Shown here one piece after another: positions 23,100-35,781 of a DNA stretch of 64,000 bases. The stretch covers positions 1 to 64,000 of the forward strand of contig JAXBDG010000013.1 of assembly GCA_036320915.1 (NCBI GenBank), given 5' to 3'. The position numbers were made by a program, and so were the translations under genes. The notes beneath the pieces are model-generated. The model saw only the letters and a program-made list of their open reading frames with translations, did no database searches and had not been told where the DNA came from. Numbering within the stretch: position 1 is the first letter of the stretch; each line of letters starts with the position of its first letter. The DNA is from Linnemannia elongata (taxonomy: Eukaryota > Mortierellomycota > Mortierellomycetes > Mortierellales > Mortierellaceae).

Positions 23100-23933
23100 A
23101 TATTGTGCCACTACACACTCACATCTCTGCAATATATTACTTCATGAATTCATGAATGTAATAACATGAAATAGATAAAAGGTTGCTACTGTGGGCGAGT
23201 GTTGGAGGATCCTTAGAGTAACTAGTATACTAATGGAGTTATCGATACTACTGTTTACGATTGAGGTGCGGACGCAACAGGTTTCGTGTGCTTTCCCTAT
23301 CTTATCGATATGTCCTCCTTTTTCTAGTGAGTCCATTTTCTTATTCTATAGATCGTCCCTCTTTCCTTTCCCAAATAAAAGAGGTGTCAGACTTGGATCG
23401 ATCAGTTTTCATATTCAGGTACCATCAACTTGCGATTCAGGGTTCATCAGCAATGATATGAAGGGGTGAGATTATCGCCCATTGTTAACTCCTTTGCATG
23501 GAGCACATATCCTCATATCCCATAAGGAAGCAACACCACCTCTCTTCTCACCTTGTCCTCTTGCTCTTGCTTGTTTTTTTTAATTATTTAGTGGCCATTG
23601 TTGCATGCATGTACAGATGAGTGGCCACCGCGTCGTTGTTTTTTCGCATAGAACCTTCCATGGTCCATCCAGCCACTGTCATGAACTTTTTGGCGAGTGT
23701 CTTATTTTTTTCCTCTCTTACGTCCTCCCAAGAGGTTGTTTTCTTCCTACTCCCTCCCTTCCTCTCTTGTCTCTTCCTTCTTTCTCCATCCTCTTTTCAT
23801 TCCTGTATTTACTTCCCTCTCAACACCTTCAAAAAATATCACTGTCACCCTCGCCCTCATCACAACATACACTGCATCGTCTCCTCCGATAATACCCCGC
23901 CCCCAAACCACACCGCCAGGACCCTTCAAAAAC
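23097..23933. promoter_or_regulatory. Upstream region of the first Sel1-repeat gene
   Basis: No supported gene. The last ~350 bases are C/T-rich on +, matching the leader style of this genome and of the paralog at 26809, so this is probably promoter and leader. The long open frames here are artefacts of that composition. Confidence 0.4.
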
Positions 23934-25589
23934 ATGCTCCAAGGAAACGTCCAGTCTCAAGAACTTCTACAAGCAATCCGCTCTGTCGAAAAGCACCTCC
24001 CACCTTCCTCTATCTTACCGCCACACATAGACGAGATTTTTTATGTCGTATGCCATCCTGACCCCGAGACACAAAAGCCATATGTGTTGTGGGATGATAT
24101 CCTCACGGCTTTTGATGGTGCGATACAAGTTCGCCACAGGGCTAAGATTGTCCCTTTTCTGAAAGGGAAAGACCTCCGAATGTAAAGTGGATGCATACCA
24201 ATGGTGGTGCCAATTGCATGCCAGGAAGGCAAAAGAAAGACTGGGAAGGGTGTGAAAGGGAAGCAAAAATCACCTGCATAACCCATACCATTTTTTCTTT
24301 TCCTATTATGATTGAATCATGCTTCACATAGTCTCGAGCCTCGCAGGATTGCAGTGGTGCCGGACACTGTGCTGGATGTGGTTGTAGGCAGCAAGGAGGG
24401 CTTATCACTGACGGGTGTATCGGAAGTGACAGCGCTAGGTTTGCTGCAGGAGGATCAAAACACGGACAGAGGGGTTGCTGTCTCCCAGGAAAATACCATC
24501 AACGCCACGTCCCCTATCAGACGGAACCCAATCTACGGTCTTGTAGAGACAGCGATGGAAAAATACACTCAAATCGTTAGGCTCTTTGCATTCCACTCAA
24601 CTCGAGGGTCGCATGCAGCACCGGACGATCAACCGCAAACTATCAACAACCTTGCTGTCCCTACTTACGCAGTCAACAATGGCAACTCTCAGCTGCTAGG
24701 ACCGCAGAGTGCAACCACCAATGTTCCTATGCAGTGGGATGTGGTTCAGATGAGCATCAGTGCTAGTCATGGAGACAAGGACGCCCAGGTCGCGATTGGC
24801 GACATGTACAGGGATGGCAAAGGGGTTCCGCAAGACTATCAGGCCGCCATGGATTGGTACCTCAAGTCCGCCGATCAAGGACACGCAGCGGGACAGGAAA
24901 GAGTAGGCGCCCTCTACGGAGAAGGATTCGGTGTCCCGCAGAACTACTCAACAGCCATGGAATGGTACCTCAAGTCCGCCAAGCAAGAGTATGCAGCTGC
25001 ACAGGACCAAATCGGCGAACTCTACGACCATGGTCGCGGTGTCCCTCGGGACTATGGACGAGCGATGGAATGGTACCTCAAGGCCGCCAGTCAAGGACAC
25101 GCCACCTCACAATACAACATCGGTGTCATCTACAAGTATGGTCGAGGTGTGCCTCTGGACTACAAACAAGCGATGGAATGGTTCCTCAAGGCCGCTAGCC
25201 AAGGACATGCTCTCTCGCAACACATCATTGGATGGCTTTACAACAACGGTGAAGGTGTTCCCCAGGACTATGCACAAGCGATGGAATGGTATCTCAAGGC
25301 CGCCCAGCAAGGAGATGGTGTTGCTCAAAACAGTATCGGAACCCTCTACCACAACGGTGAAGGTGTTCCCCAGGACTATGCACAAGCGATGGACTGGTAC
25401 CTTAAGGCCGTAAGGCAAGGGAACCGGACGGCCCATTTCAACATCGGCCAGCTTTATAGCGCCGGACAAGGTGTTCCTCAGGATTATACAAAGGCCGCGG
25501 AGTGTTTCACTAAGGCTGCCGAGCTAGGAGATGATCGCGCCAAGGAAGCTTTGGAGGACTTGAAGAGAAAGGGTGTTACTGTGAACTAA
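23934..25589 (+). CDS. Sel1-like repeat protein, copy 1
   Basis: Two exons (23934-24181, 24332-25589) encode 501 residues. The N-terminal ~110 residues form a module shared with the neighbouring paralog: DEIFYV, PETQKPYVLWDDILTAF, VVPFLKG-like IVPFLKGKDLRI and LEPRRIAVVPDTVLDVVV. The intron splits the Ile codon in DLRI. A disordered linker follows. From about residue 240 there are seven Sel1-like repeats of 36 residues with the consensus GxGVPQDYxxAMEWYLKAA, ending in a helical cap. Such repeats form alpha-solenoids that bind partner proteins in signalling or ER degradation. No enzymatic domain is visible. It is the upstream member of a tandem pair. Confidence 0.88.
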
Positions 25590-26808
25590 TATATAAAATT
25601 CTAAAAGTGAAAAATCAATAACGATTTATCGAGTTCAGACGCGACGGCGGAACGAGTCCGCAGTTTTATCCCTCATTCCTGATTATTCAGGCGTAGATTT
25701 ACTACCCGTACCTCTTGTTCTTTTGTTTTCATCAACAGGCGACGATCGTTGCACAATGAGGGTCGCGTGCTATCATCTTTCTTTACATCTACTTCAAATG
25801 CTCCTCCTCTTCTCTTATTTTCTCCTCCCTTCCAAGAACCACTATCTAATACACCTCACACGTTTTGTTAAGGTTCATAGGCGCGCCCGCCTTGCACTTG
25901 AACGCCTTTGCGAAATCGGGAGAATTCTGGGCAGCGCTGTTGATTCGCCATTGGGAATGGTTGTTGTGATTGATGAAGTCTACAAGTAACTCAAGTATGA
26001 TATTGGTGCTCCACCGACGACCGTAGGCGGTGAAGAAGAGTGGTTTCCGGGATCCATTTGTACGGGCCTGGGAGTTTTCTGTGGCGAAAGAGAGGAAGAG
26101 TCTGTGGTGGTGAATGGGATGATTGAGAATTATATGTGATTAGATTAACACAAACTTTTTGTAGATAGTATGTCTGCAGCGGTGGTGGGGAAAAAATGGA
26201 GGCGACCAAAGCGATAGGGGTAGGAAAAAAGAAGATTAGGGCAAGAAACATTTGACAATAACGACGGAAAAATAACGAATATAGAAAGATAAAAAGAGAC
26301 TCTCCGGATAGGAATAAACTCTGCTTTCTAAGGTCTTGACTGTTGTCTTCTCCATGGAGCGTCATAATGAGAAAAAGGCGGATAAGTGAGCCGATGTAGG
26401 GTAAAGAAGGCTCGCCACATCATGGCTCATTGAAAGCATTTTTAAGTTTTCACCTTGCCAGGACTTGTCCTTGTTACAGCCTCTCCCATGGTAACACAGT
26501 GGGACGATGGATGGCATGTCGGGAAAAATTTATCATTCTCTCGCCGTCCTCCTCTTACTTCCCGCGCTGCTCATTCTTTCCTCTTTTTCTACTTTTCCTC
26601 TTTTTCTTTCTTTCTCTTTCTTCATTCTTCCCCAAACGCCCACCTCATTTTTTCACACACTCTTCTCCATCCACCCTTCTTTTCCTTCCTCCCTTCTTTA
26701 CCTTCCATCCTTCTTATCAACTCACCAACACTCAACCTCCCTCAAAACTGTCGAGATCTCTCTCCCTTCGTTCCAATAAACCCATCCGTCACAGCCTTCG
26801 CTACAATA
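25590..26808. promoter_or_regulatory. Spacer and leader between the Sel1-repeat paralogs
   Basis: About 1.2 kb without a supported gene. The part from 26540 to 26790 is strongly C/T-rich and is probably the leader of copy 2. The remaining part has only short, unremarkable frames. Confidence 0.4.
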
Positions 26809-28413
26809 ATGACCCAAGGAGACGACTCTCAGGAACAAGTGCAGGCAATGCGCTCCGTCGACATCAACCTCGCACCCAGTGCTGTTCCTCCTGCTACTCC
26901 AGACGAGATCTTCCACGTCGACACTCAACTTGACCCGGAGACGCAGAAGGAAGTCGTGCTTTGGGACGATATCCTCCAGGCATTCAGGAACGTCGTTCAA
27001 GTTCGCAATAAGATGAGGGTTGTTCCATTCCTGAAGGGGAAAGATCTGAGAATGTGAGCATAGGAAAGGACCCGCCACCCCTCTGGATGGTTATAAGAAG
27101 GAATAGAGAGAGTAAAATAACTGAAGCGACTAACACTTATCGCTTACTTCAACAAATGAACCATACGTAGTCTTGAGCCTCGCAGGATCGCCGCCGTACC
27201 GAACATTGTCTTGGATGTGGTGGTGGATAGTCCATTGATGGACAAGGGGTTCACCTCTCTCCAGGTCCAACAGCCAGCATTGCAGGCAGTGTTACCACAG
27301 GACGGCAGCACGATAAAGGTCGAGGTTGCACCCCAGGACATCATCTCAACCTCTAGTGCTACATCAACGCCCATTATTACGACTGCTACATCCACGCTCA
27401 ACGCAACATCTGTGTTCAGTGTCCCCTCCAGTGCAACCTCCGCAGTCCGACGGAGCCCAGTCTACGGTCTTGTAGAGACGGCGATGGAAAACTACACTCA
27501 CATCGACAGACCCCTTGTGTTCCCATCAGCTCGAGGTCCGCAAGCAGTGTTAGACGATCGAACACCAACTGTCAAGGATCTTCCAACTACTCGTTATCCT
27601 GACAACGATAGCAGATCTCAGTTACGAAGACCTCAAATCGCGACAACCGATGTACCCGTGGAGATGGATGTTGCCCAGACGAGCATCAGCGCCAGCCTTG
27701 GAGACAAGAACGCCCAAATCGCGCTTGGTGACATGTACAGGGATGGCAAGGGGGTCCCGCAAGACTATCAGGGCGCCATGGATTGGTACTTCAAGGCTAT
27801 CGAGCAAGGAGACGCAGTTGGACAGCAAAGAGTAGGCGTTCTCTATGAAGAAGGACTCGGTGTCTCGCAGAGCTACTCAACAGCCATGGAATGGTACCTC
27901 AAGTCTGCCGAGCAAGGGTTTGCAGCTGCTCAGTACCAAATCGGCGAACTTTATAACTATGGTCGCGGTGTTATTCGGGACTATGGGCGAGCGATGGAAT
28001 GGTATTCGAAGGCCGCACAGCAAGGAGATGCGAAATCCCAGTTCAACATCGGCAAATTCTACCACTTCGCCTTTGGTGGTCATCAGGATTGTGAACTGGC
28101 GATGGAGTGGTACCTCAAGGCCGCCGATCAAGGACATCCAGCTGCTCAACACAGTATCGGAGTTCTCTACGACTACGGCCAAGGTGTTCCCACAGACTAC
28201 GCGCAAGCCATGGAGTGGTACCTCAAGGCTGCCCAACAAGGACATGAGGCCTCACAATGCGATGTAGCTTATTTCTACAGATATGGTCGTGGTGTGGTCC
28301 AGGATTATGCAAAAGCTGTGGAATGGTATCAAAAGGCCGCCAACCAGGGAAACACATATGCCCAAACTATGCTTGAGCAATCTACCAAGGAAATGGACCC
28401 TTCACTTCGTTGA
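26809..28413 (+). CDS. Sel1-like repeat protein, copy 2
   Basis: Two exons (26809-27053, 27171-28413) encode 495 residues. Layout and intron position match copy 1 exactly: the intron again splits the codon after KGKDLR and before LEPRRIAAVP. The N-terminal module reads DEIFHV, DPETQKEVVLWDDILQAF, VVPFLKGKDLR. Six Sel1-like repeats follow. The fourth is degenerate (FAFGGHQDCELAMEWY lacks the usual GxGVPQDY), and copy 2 has one repeat fewer than copy 1. Identity is high in the N-terminal module and the first repeats, and lower in the linker. This indicates a tandem duplication followed by repeat-number change. An AATAAA signal lies near 28424. Confidence 0.88.
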
Positions 28414-30885
28414 ATAAGAAAAAATAAACTAATTGTGCAAAGACAGATAGCCAAAGAAAAGACGACAGGCGATCTACATAAGACAAACTGTCAAGAAATG
28501 AGAAAAGAGAGAAACAACAGTGTTTTCACCACAGTGCGAACTTGTATCCCAAGAAAAAAAATGTCGTGATGCAACAGTCTCAATAGAATATAGGAAGAGT
28601 GGTGGATGGGGGTTATTTTTTGCTTATGTTCTTTACTCGGCCTGGTATAGAGATAGTTCTTACAGTGCGAACGAAAGCGTAGAAGAGTAGGAGAAGTGAA
28701 GAAGACGAAGTAGACTAATATTAAGGTTGGCCTTAGTTTTGTTGTTTTGTTGACCATGAGCGGTAAGGGATAGGGAGATGGATGGGGAACTAAATGAAAG
28801 CTAACAAAGGAGCGAAATCCTTGAGGAGGGTATATGCTTCATCATACCGCGTTGGAATTAAAAATGTCCAATTGGTTGCCTGGACATGGCAAACTGTGAC
28901 TTAACAGGTTGTTCCATTTTTTTTACTCGGTAGGCAGAATAACACAGGTACTCCTCCTCTACAATGTAGTACTGCTACTGCTACTGCTACCACTGTTTTT
29001 GTAATGACTATGACAATATCTACATAGGTTACTGGTACGAGTATGAATATGAGTACATGAGTATAAAGGTGAGGATGTCGCACATACAGGCACTAACAAG
29101 GCCTGTACAAAGAACAACGTGCACTGTAGTATTCACTTTCACCCTGTTTCACACCCACAACTATCGACCACTATGACCAATACACTCGTTCCAGAAGAAC
29201 TACTCGGGCAGAAAGACTTAAAGGAGCTATCCAGTTGGGAAAAAAAGTGATAGAAACCAAAGGTGTCAGGCAAGAGCCATCTCTCACTACAGCATCCAAC
29301 TTACTCCATTTTTTGACACCCGAGTAAAAGAACCACAAAAACCACATGCTCCAAACCTTCGTGGAACTGTCATTTCCCATATAGCCAAGTCCATCACTCG
29401 GATAACCAGTTTGCAGTCGCGCAAGAGCACGATGTGCGAGAGACGGAAGGTGGACAAAAAGTTTCCGATCGTGCGACATCTTGTTTTTTTTTCCTTTTCC
29501 CGGCGCTGCATGTTCTCGTCATTCCGAAGATGCTAATATACTCACACGAGATGTAATATTGGGTAAAGTGCCTGCTATAGGGATGATGGCCATGGCGTAA
29601 AATGATGGCCAGTCGATGCAACACGAGGCGAGATAAATGGGGGACGGTTTGTGCAGGCGAGGGGTGGTAATGAGTAGAGCCCGAACCCAACACAAAGCAA
29701 CGATCGACCAAAATATCTACCTGTGCTGCTGCTCTTTTCCTGTTTGTAGCGGCCTGCTCCTGCTTTACTATTGTTGTGGTGGTCGTGTGGGTGGTGCAAT
29801 CAATTGTTGATCGACACAAGGCAAACAATCTATCGAACACATCCCATCAGACCGAGCGAGTGAGGAAGATGGGAGCACATTGGTTATAACAAAAGTAAAG
29901 AAAAAAAATAAAAAAAAAAAAAAAAGGAGGAGGACACCTTCCTTGTGTTCTATCCAGCGATGGTTTGGTTGGATAGTTTGCCACCAAGCTGGCCAACCCT
30001 GAGTTCACGATGGGATATCCTTTGCTCTGATTGGCTATGGATGAGGGCGGATACGATTTCTTAATGGCCAATGTAAGAACAGCTCGAGCTAGCTTAAGTT
30101 TGGCTCGCATGGTTTCAGCCTGAGCTTGCACTGAACTCATGGACTGGGGACAGGTGAAATGTAATATCGCGTTCTTGATTGGCCATTGTTGCCATATATA
30201 GGTGCTGTAGAAAAGGCGCAAAGAAGTGGGAGAGAGTGGAGACGGAGAGAAAAAATGAAGAATACCGAGAAAAGTGAGAAAAGGGGCAAACAAGCAATGG
30301 AGATCGATCGCTGCCACGCAGGTGGTCAAGGTGGACTGGTTGATGTCTGACTCAGATAGAGCTCTACTTTACAAGTTTACAAGATGCTAGTCCACCATTA
30401 GCCCATTAGCCCTGTACAAAAGTAGTCGGAACTATGTTATATCGCCTTCTTACTCTTCTATTGAACTCGGGCTGCATTGTTTCGCACTCTCTCCTCCTCC
30501 AGGATCACGACCAAGAGACTATAATGGCCACACATGGGCCACTTCCTTCTCGCCATTCATCTGAACACTAATCCCTATCGCCACACAGACAGACTTAGTG
30601 CGCAACTCAACCCCTTGTCATCCCTACCGAGGAAAACAGCAAGTACCTTACCAGCACATTTTTTTTTCTTCCAAAGGTATAAATACAATCCTCCTCGCTT
30701 CTTTGTTGTTATATTCATTATCCAACAATCTTCCTTCTCTCCAACGACCTCCTCTTCCTCTTCCTCCTCCTCCTCCTTCTCTCACACGATCCAGGTCCCT
30801 TTCCTTCCTCCTCCTTGATCCTCATACCCTCATACCCACATACCCATTTCCCCCTCTTCACCTCTCATCACAAACACTTGTCAAA
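28414..30885. other. Intergenic region, 2.5 kb, no supported gene
   Basis: Contains a short GCTACT-type microsatellite near 28970-28990, an A-rich tract around 29897-29923 and only low-quality frames on both strands. From about 30600 to 30885 the + strand is C/T-rich with CTCCTC runs, most likely the leader of the phosphate transporter gene. Confidence 0.45.
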
Positions 30886-32573
30886 ATGATGGAAGTCGGT
30901 GATTACACCTTTCTCTTTGGGATTGGTATCTTCTTTGCCTTCATGGATGCCTTCGGTATCGGAGCCAATGATGTCGCCAACGCCTTTGCCACCTCTGTCG
31001 GTTCCGGCTCGATCACCCTCGCCCAGGCCTTGATCATTGCTTGTTTCTGTGAGTTTGGTGGTGCTTTTTTCCTTGGTGCCAACACCACCGAGACCATCAA
31101 GGGTGGAATCGTCGATCCTAAGATGTACGCCGCCGCCCCTGAGCTTTTGATGGTGAGTTTTTTTCTATTGCTTGTTTCCTTGACTTTCATTACTCCTCTT
31201 ATTATACCTACAAAGCATTGCACGAAACAGCTCACACGATATTGACAATTATTTTTGCTTGTGCTACTCTCCTTCACTCCCAACAGTTGACAATGGTCTG
31301 TGCTTTGATCGGCTCCTCGACTTGGGTCTTGTTTGCCTCGTCCCGCGGCTGGCCTGTCTCGACCACCCATGCTATCGTCGGTGCCATCACTGGTGCTGGT
31401 ATCTCTGCCTTTGGTGCCAGTGGTGTCAAATGGGACGGTATTACCAAGATTGTTCTCTCTTGGGTCATCTCCCCTGTTGCTGCCGGTTTTGTCTGCTCAC
31501 TCTTCTTCCTTTTCACCAAGCACGTCGTTCTCAAGCACGATGACTCCTTCCGCCGCGGTCTGATTGCCATCCCTGCATACTTTGGTGTCGCCATCATGAT
31601 CAACGTCTTCTACATCATCTTCAAGGGCGCACCCGACTCCAAGCTGAAGTCGGCTGCCATTGGTATCCCCGTCAGTATTGCTGTCGGTGTCGGCTTTGCT
31701 GTCTTCCTTTGGTGCCTCTTCTTCCTCAGTCCGTTCCTCCGCCGCAAGATCCAAGATGGTGAGGACCTCAAGTGGTTCCACCTCTTCTATATCCCCTTTG
31801 TTGGCAAGCGCGAGAAGCCCGCCGTCCACAACGAGGAGATCTCCCAGACTAATGGCGAGAAGCTTGCTGCTGACTCGATCGACTCTGGTGATGCCCAAGC
31901 CAACCCCTCGCTTGTCGCTCTTGAAAAGGAGGAGCACTGGATTCTCAAAAAGCTGAAGAGCACTATCTTTGCCGGTCTTTACAAGGACATTGAGTCCAAG
32001 GAGGACAGCAACATCAACGCCGTCCACGATCATGCCACCAAGTTTGACTCTGACACCGAGCGACTCTTCTCCGCCGTCCAGGTCATCTCCGCCTGCTTTA
32101 CTTCCTTTGCCCACGGTTCGAACGATGTTGCCAACGCCATTGGCCCCCTTGCCACCATTTACTACATCTGGCAGAACGCCAACATCGACGTCGCCAAGGC
32201 CCCCGTTCCTACCTGGATTCTTGTCTTTGGAGGCATTGCCATTGATCTTGGTCTGATGACCTATGGTTACCATGTCATGAAAACTCTTGGAAATAAGGTC
32301 ACCTATATGTCCCCCACCCGTGGTTTCTCTGCCGAGATGGGTACTTCGATTACTATCCTGACCTGCTCCAAGTTGTCGCTCCCTGTCTCGTCGACCCACT
32401 GCATTACCGGTGCTACGACGGCGATTGGTCTCTTGTCTGGTGGTGGCATCAAGTCACTGAACTGGCGTCTATTGCTCGGTGTCTTTGCTGGATGGATTGC
32501 TACCCTTCCTGCTGCCGGTCTTGTCTCTGGCATCATCTTTGCCTTTGTCTCCCGCTCCCCCCAGCTCCTCTAA
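30886..32573 (+). CDS. PHO89: Sodium/phosphate symporter, PiT family (Pho89-like)
   Basis: Two exons (30886-31152, 31287-32573) encode 517 residues. The duplicated PiT signature is present in both halves: GANDVANAFATSVGSG near residue 25 and GSNDVANAIGPLATI near residue 370. Paired later motifs are WPVSTTHAIVGA and LPVSSTHCITGA. Hydrophobic helices cluster in the two halves, with a large hydrophilic loop (about residues 215-340, rich in Lys and Glu) between, as expected for the cytoplasmic loop. The protein imports inorganic phosphate with Na+ at the plasma membrane, usually under phosphate limitation and at alkaline pH in fungi. Pho89 of yeast has 574 residues. Codon use is strongly biased to C-ending codons, suggesting high expression. 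AATAAA occurs near 32645. Confidence 0.95.
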
Positions 32574-32896
32574 GAAACCAATTCTTTTTCTTTCGATTGT
32601 ACCATATTCCCTCTTTACCTTGTCATCCATGCATTCCATTAGTTAATAAAAAAACATAAAGCAAAAAGCAATACTCCTTCAATATAAGCTCACGTTGACG
32701 CGTACAATTCAAGGGAAGGAAGGATGCATGATCGTGTTTCTTTCGTGCATATCACGTGTAGCATATTCAGCCGTAGCCAAGTTCGCCTTTATCTTTTCCC
32801 CTGCTCCTTTCTCTTTTTTTTTTTTTTTTTACTTTTTCTTGTCCATCAACTCCACTCACTCCTTCAACCAACACTCATTTCCACTCATAACCAACC
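32574..32896. promoter_or_regulatory. 14-3-3 promoter and leader region
   Basis: This 323-bp spacer contains the phosphate transporter 3' end and the 14-3-3 leader. The last ~120 bases before the ATG are C/T-rich, with a T run at about 32814-32830. Confidence 0.45.
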
Positions 32897-35591
32897 ATGG
32901 CCGAAACCGTCACCCGCGATAACCACGTCTACCTCGCCAAGCTCGCCGAGCAGGCCGAGCGTTACGAAGGTAAATAATATATATCTTCATCATTCTTCTT
33001 CCTTTCCTTCTATCAACCATCTTGCAACCAGCTTCTTTGGCAGCGTTTCTGGCGTTTCTGGTCTACTCTCTCTTCTCTCCTTTTATTCTTTATCTTCACA
33101 CAACGACTACAACGCATATACTACGACCATACACTATACCCGACCACCATCATGTGGCCCCCAATTTACCTTCCAACTGACTCGTCGACTGGTCACTGAG
33201 TTAGTTTTCTTTTTCAGCCTGCTCCTTTTCTGTTCATTTTTGCGTGCTTCGCTTGTTTGTTTAGTGTGGGTTGGCGCGTAGAGAGCGAGAAGAATAAGGA
33301 GAAGGACGAAGGAGCAAAGAAAGGAAAAAAAAGTCAGTTCAGGTTTAGCTATTACACCATGAGGCGCGTTTTTATTTTCCATCTTTGTGTGAATGAGAGA
33401 TCCCATTGCGCAGGAGAAATAGGACAGTGAGAGAGCGAGCATAATAAGAATTGTAGAAAGAGATGTCATGTACTGCTCGCTTCTATATGTCATGGGAAAA
33501 AAAAAGAAAGAAGGGTGCGAGTGATTGTTTGTCATCGACCAACGAATGGGGGGGGGGGTTTGTTGTTTCCCTTTCAAGAAGGGAGCGATAGAGTACGAGT
33601 CGAGGGTGTGCGTACCTTTCGTCACTGCCTCATTGTATGTCTGTTTGTGCTTCGATTGTCCCGCCTTTGCCTCCTCCCCCTTCCCTCCCCTTCCCCCTTC
33701 TCCTTCCCCTTCTTCCCTCCCAGTACCGCATTGCACGCTCATATCTTGCACTCACCCACCCCTCCCCCTCCCCCCCATCCTCGCCCTCGTTCTCCGACGA
33801 CGACGGTTGTTTGCCTGTAGTCGAATGGCATTTATGCCGCTGATATTTATACACGTCGTCGTCGTCGTCGTTTTGCCTCTATGCGCACGCATTGATTGTT
33901 CGTGTTCTTTCTCTTGCCGAAGTTTACGGTTGTCAGCTGTTTCTACCCCTTGTTTTTTTTTCCTTTTCCTCTTTGTTCGTTTGCCATTTTCACTTTCCCT
34001 CTTCTGTGCCATATCCTGCTGGTTACAATTTCCCCCTTTTGTCGTCGTTGGTTCCCCTTCGGCATGAAAAAGAAGTTCACGTCACATTTTATCGTTGTCT
34101 TTTGCTTTTTGGGTTATATGGGTGGTTGCACCAGCCAAAACGGATACCACAGACAATAGAATGACAACTCGGCAACGACAGGAAACCACAAGGCACGCTT
34201 CTGTTACTCTGGATACTTGTACTTGTACTTGTTGACGTGTACGGAACTATAGCCCCAGAAGCACAAGAAGAATTAAAAAAAAAGATGGGGTCAGAAAAGT
34301 GATACACACACCGCTATCGCCCCTCTCTGATAGGGAAAGTGTCATAAGGGGAGAAGGAGATCCCAAGGAGAAAGGAGAATGGGAAGGGGAAGGGGTGAGG
34401 TGGTCGAAGGGAAAGAGATAAAAAGACGCCGGGTTTTGTTCATATCAGTCTTGAACCGCTCCTGCAGATATTCTTGCATATCTGTAATATTTTCTCCATT
34501 CTTACCTTGACATTCTTATCATATTATTGAATAAGAAGCGCCATCATAATGTTTTCTAATGGCAATTGAAAGAGTAAACACTGGAGTGGTGCTCCATATT
34601 TGTGATAACAAAAAGCAAGATGTTATAATGACATTATAAAAGTCTGGAACTCTGGTTATTTGACACCGTTGGAAAGGACGACCCTGAAGCTGAAACGACT
34701 GACACATCCATATTGCCTTCAACTTGAATAGAGATGGTCAACAACATGAAGGATGTCGCATTCTCCGACACTGAGCTCTCTGTCGAGGAGCGCAACCTGT
34801 TGTCGGTCGCCTACAAGAACGTCATTGGTGCCCGCCGTGCCTCGTGGCGCATTGTTTCCTCGATCGAGCAAAAGGAGGAGTCCAAGGGATCGGATGCCAA
34901 CGTCGCCATGATCAAGAAGTACCGTACCAAGATCGAGGACGAGCTCGCCGAGATCTGCAACGACATTCTCGACGTTCTGGAGAAGCACCTTATCCCCTCG
35001 GCCACCTTGGGCGAGTCCAAGGTCTTTTACCACAAGATGATGGGCGATTACCACCGTTACCTCGCCGAGTTTGCGACCGGTGACAAGCGCAAGGACGCTG
35101 CCGACAAGTCTCTCTTGGCCTACAAGAACGCCTCGGATGTTGCCATCACCGAGTTGCCCCCTACCCACCCCATTCGCCTTGGATTGGCCCTCAACTTCTC
35201 CGTCTTCTACTACGAGATCTTGAACTCGCCCGACCGCGCTTGCCATTTGGCTAAGCAGGCCTTTGACGATGCCATTGCCGAGTTGGACACCCTCAGCGAG
35301 GAGAGCTACAAGGACTCGACTTTGATCATGCAGCTCCTCAGAGACAACCTCACCCTCTGGACCTCCGACATGCAGGGTAAGTCACTCTTTAACGTTCTCT
35401 CTGTTGTTAAGGTGCTGTTGGTCTTTGAAGTAACAAAACTAACCATGTTTTTTTTCTCTCTTTTTCATTTCCTCTATATGGCCGCAACTTTGACCCGACA
35501 TCGTTGATATTATCGACATAATTGGATGCCATACCAAGCAGCCAGCGATGCGCCAACCGATGCCGCAGAACCCCAGGACACTGAGGCCTAA
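32897..35591 (+). CDS. 14-3-3 protein
   Basis: Three exons (32897-32969, 34732-35376, 35542-35591) encode 255 residues, the normal 14-3-3 length. Exon 1 gives the first helix ([13 protein letters not shown]), continued in exon 2 as [10 protein letters not shown]. Binding-groove elements are present: [29 protein letters not shown] with the Arg-Tyr pair, and NFSVFYYEI. The tail ends [10 protein letters not shown]. 14-3-3 dimers bind phosphoserine/threonine motifs and regulate kinases, transcription factors and metabolism in the cytoplasm. The first intron is 1762 nt, more than ten times longer than most introns here. Codon bias suggests high expression. A poly(A)-like AATAAA lies near 35702. 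Confidence 0.96.
32970..34731 (+). other. Unusually long first intron of the 14-3-3 gene (1762 nt)
   Basis: The joined exons require an intron from GTAAAT (32970) to the TAG ending at 34731. It contains an 11-nt G run (about 33548-33558), a pyrimidine-rich block at 33640-33790, a GTC/TCG trinucleotide stretch near 33857 and no convincing gene. C/T-rich blocks inside it resemble the leaders of other genes, so an internal promoter or enhancer is possible. Confidence 0.8.
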
Positions 35592-35781
35592 ACTGTCAGA
35601 ACATGTTTTTCTCCCTTTTTTCAGTTTTCATCTCTTACTCCAAGAAAGTTGGCGTACGCGTCTTGTTTTTTTTGACATCTTTTTTGTGATGCATGGCAAT
35701 GCTAATAAACCCAGCAACCCCATTCAACTCAAGGAATGTTTTGTCTTCATGGCGTCTTTATATATCAATACATTTGAATAG

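Noticed and set aside
29847..30329. 160-residue minus-strand frame between copy 2 of the Sel1 genes and the phosphate transporter
   Set aside because: Hydrophobic and Phe-run rich at both ends, with an A-tract inside the coding part; only a short central piece looks protein-like and no homology is recognised.
31497..32399. 300-residue minus-strand frame inside the phosphate transporter
   Set aside because: A shadow produced by the strong C-ending codon bias of the transporter gene; the translation is Gly/Val/Asp-rich noise.
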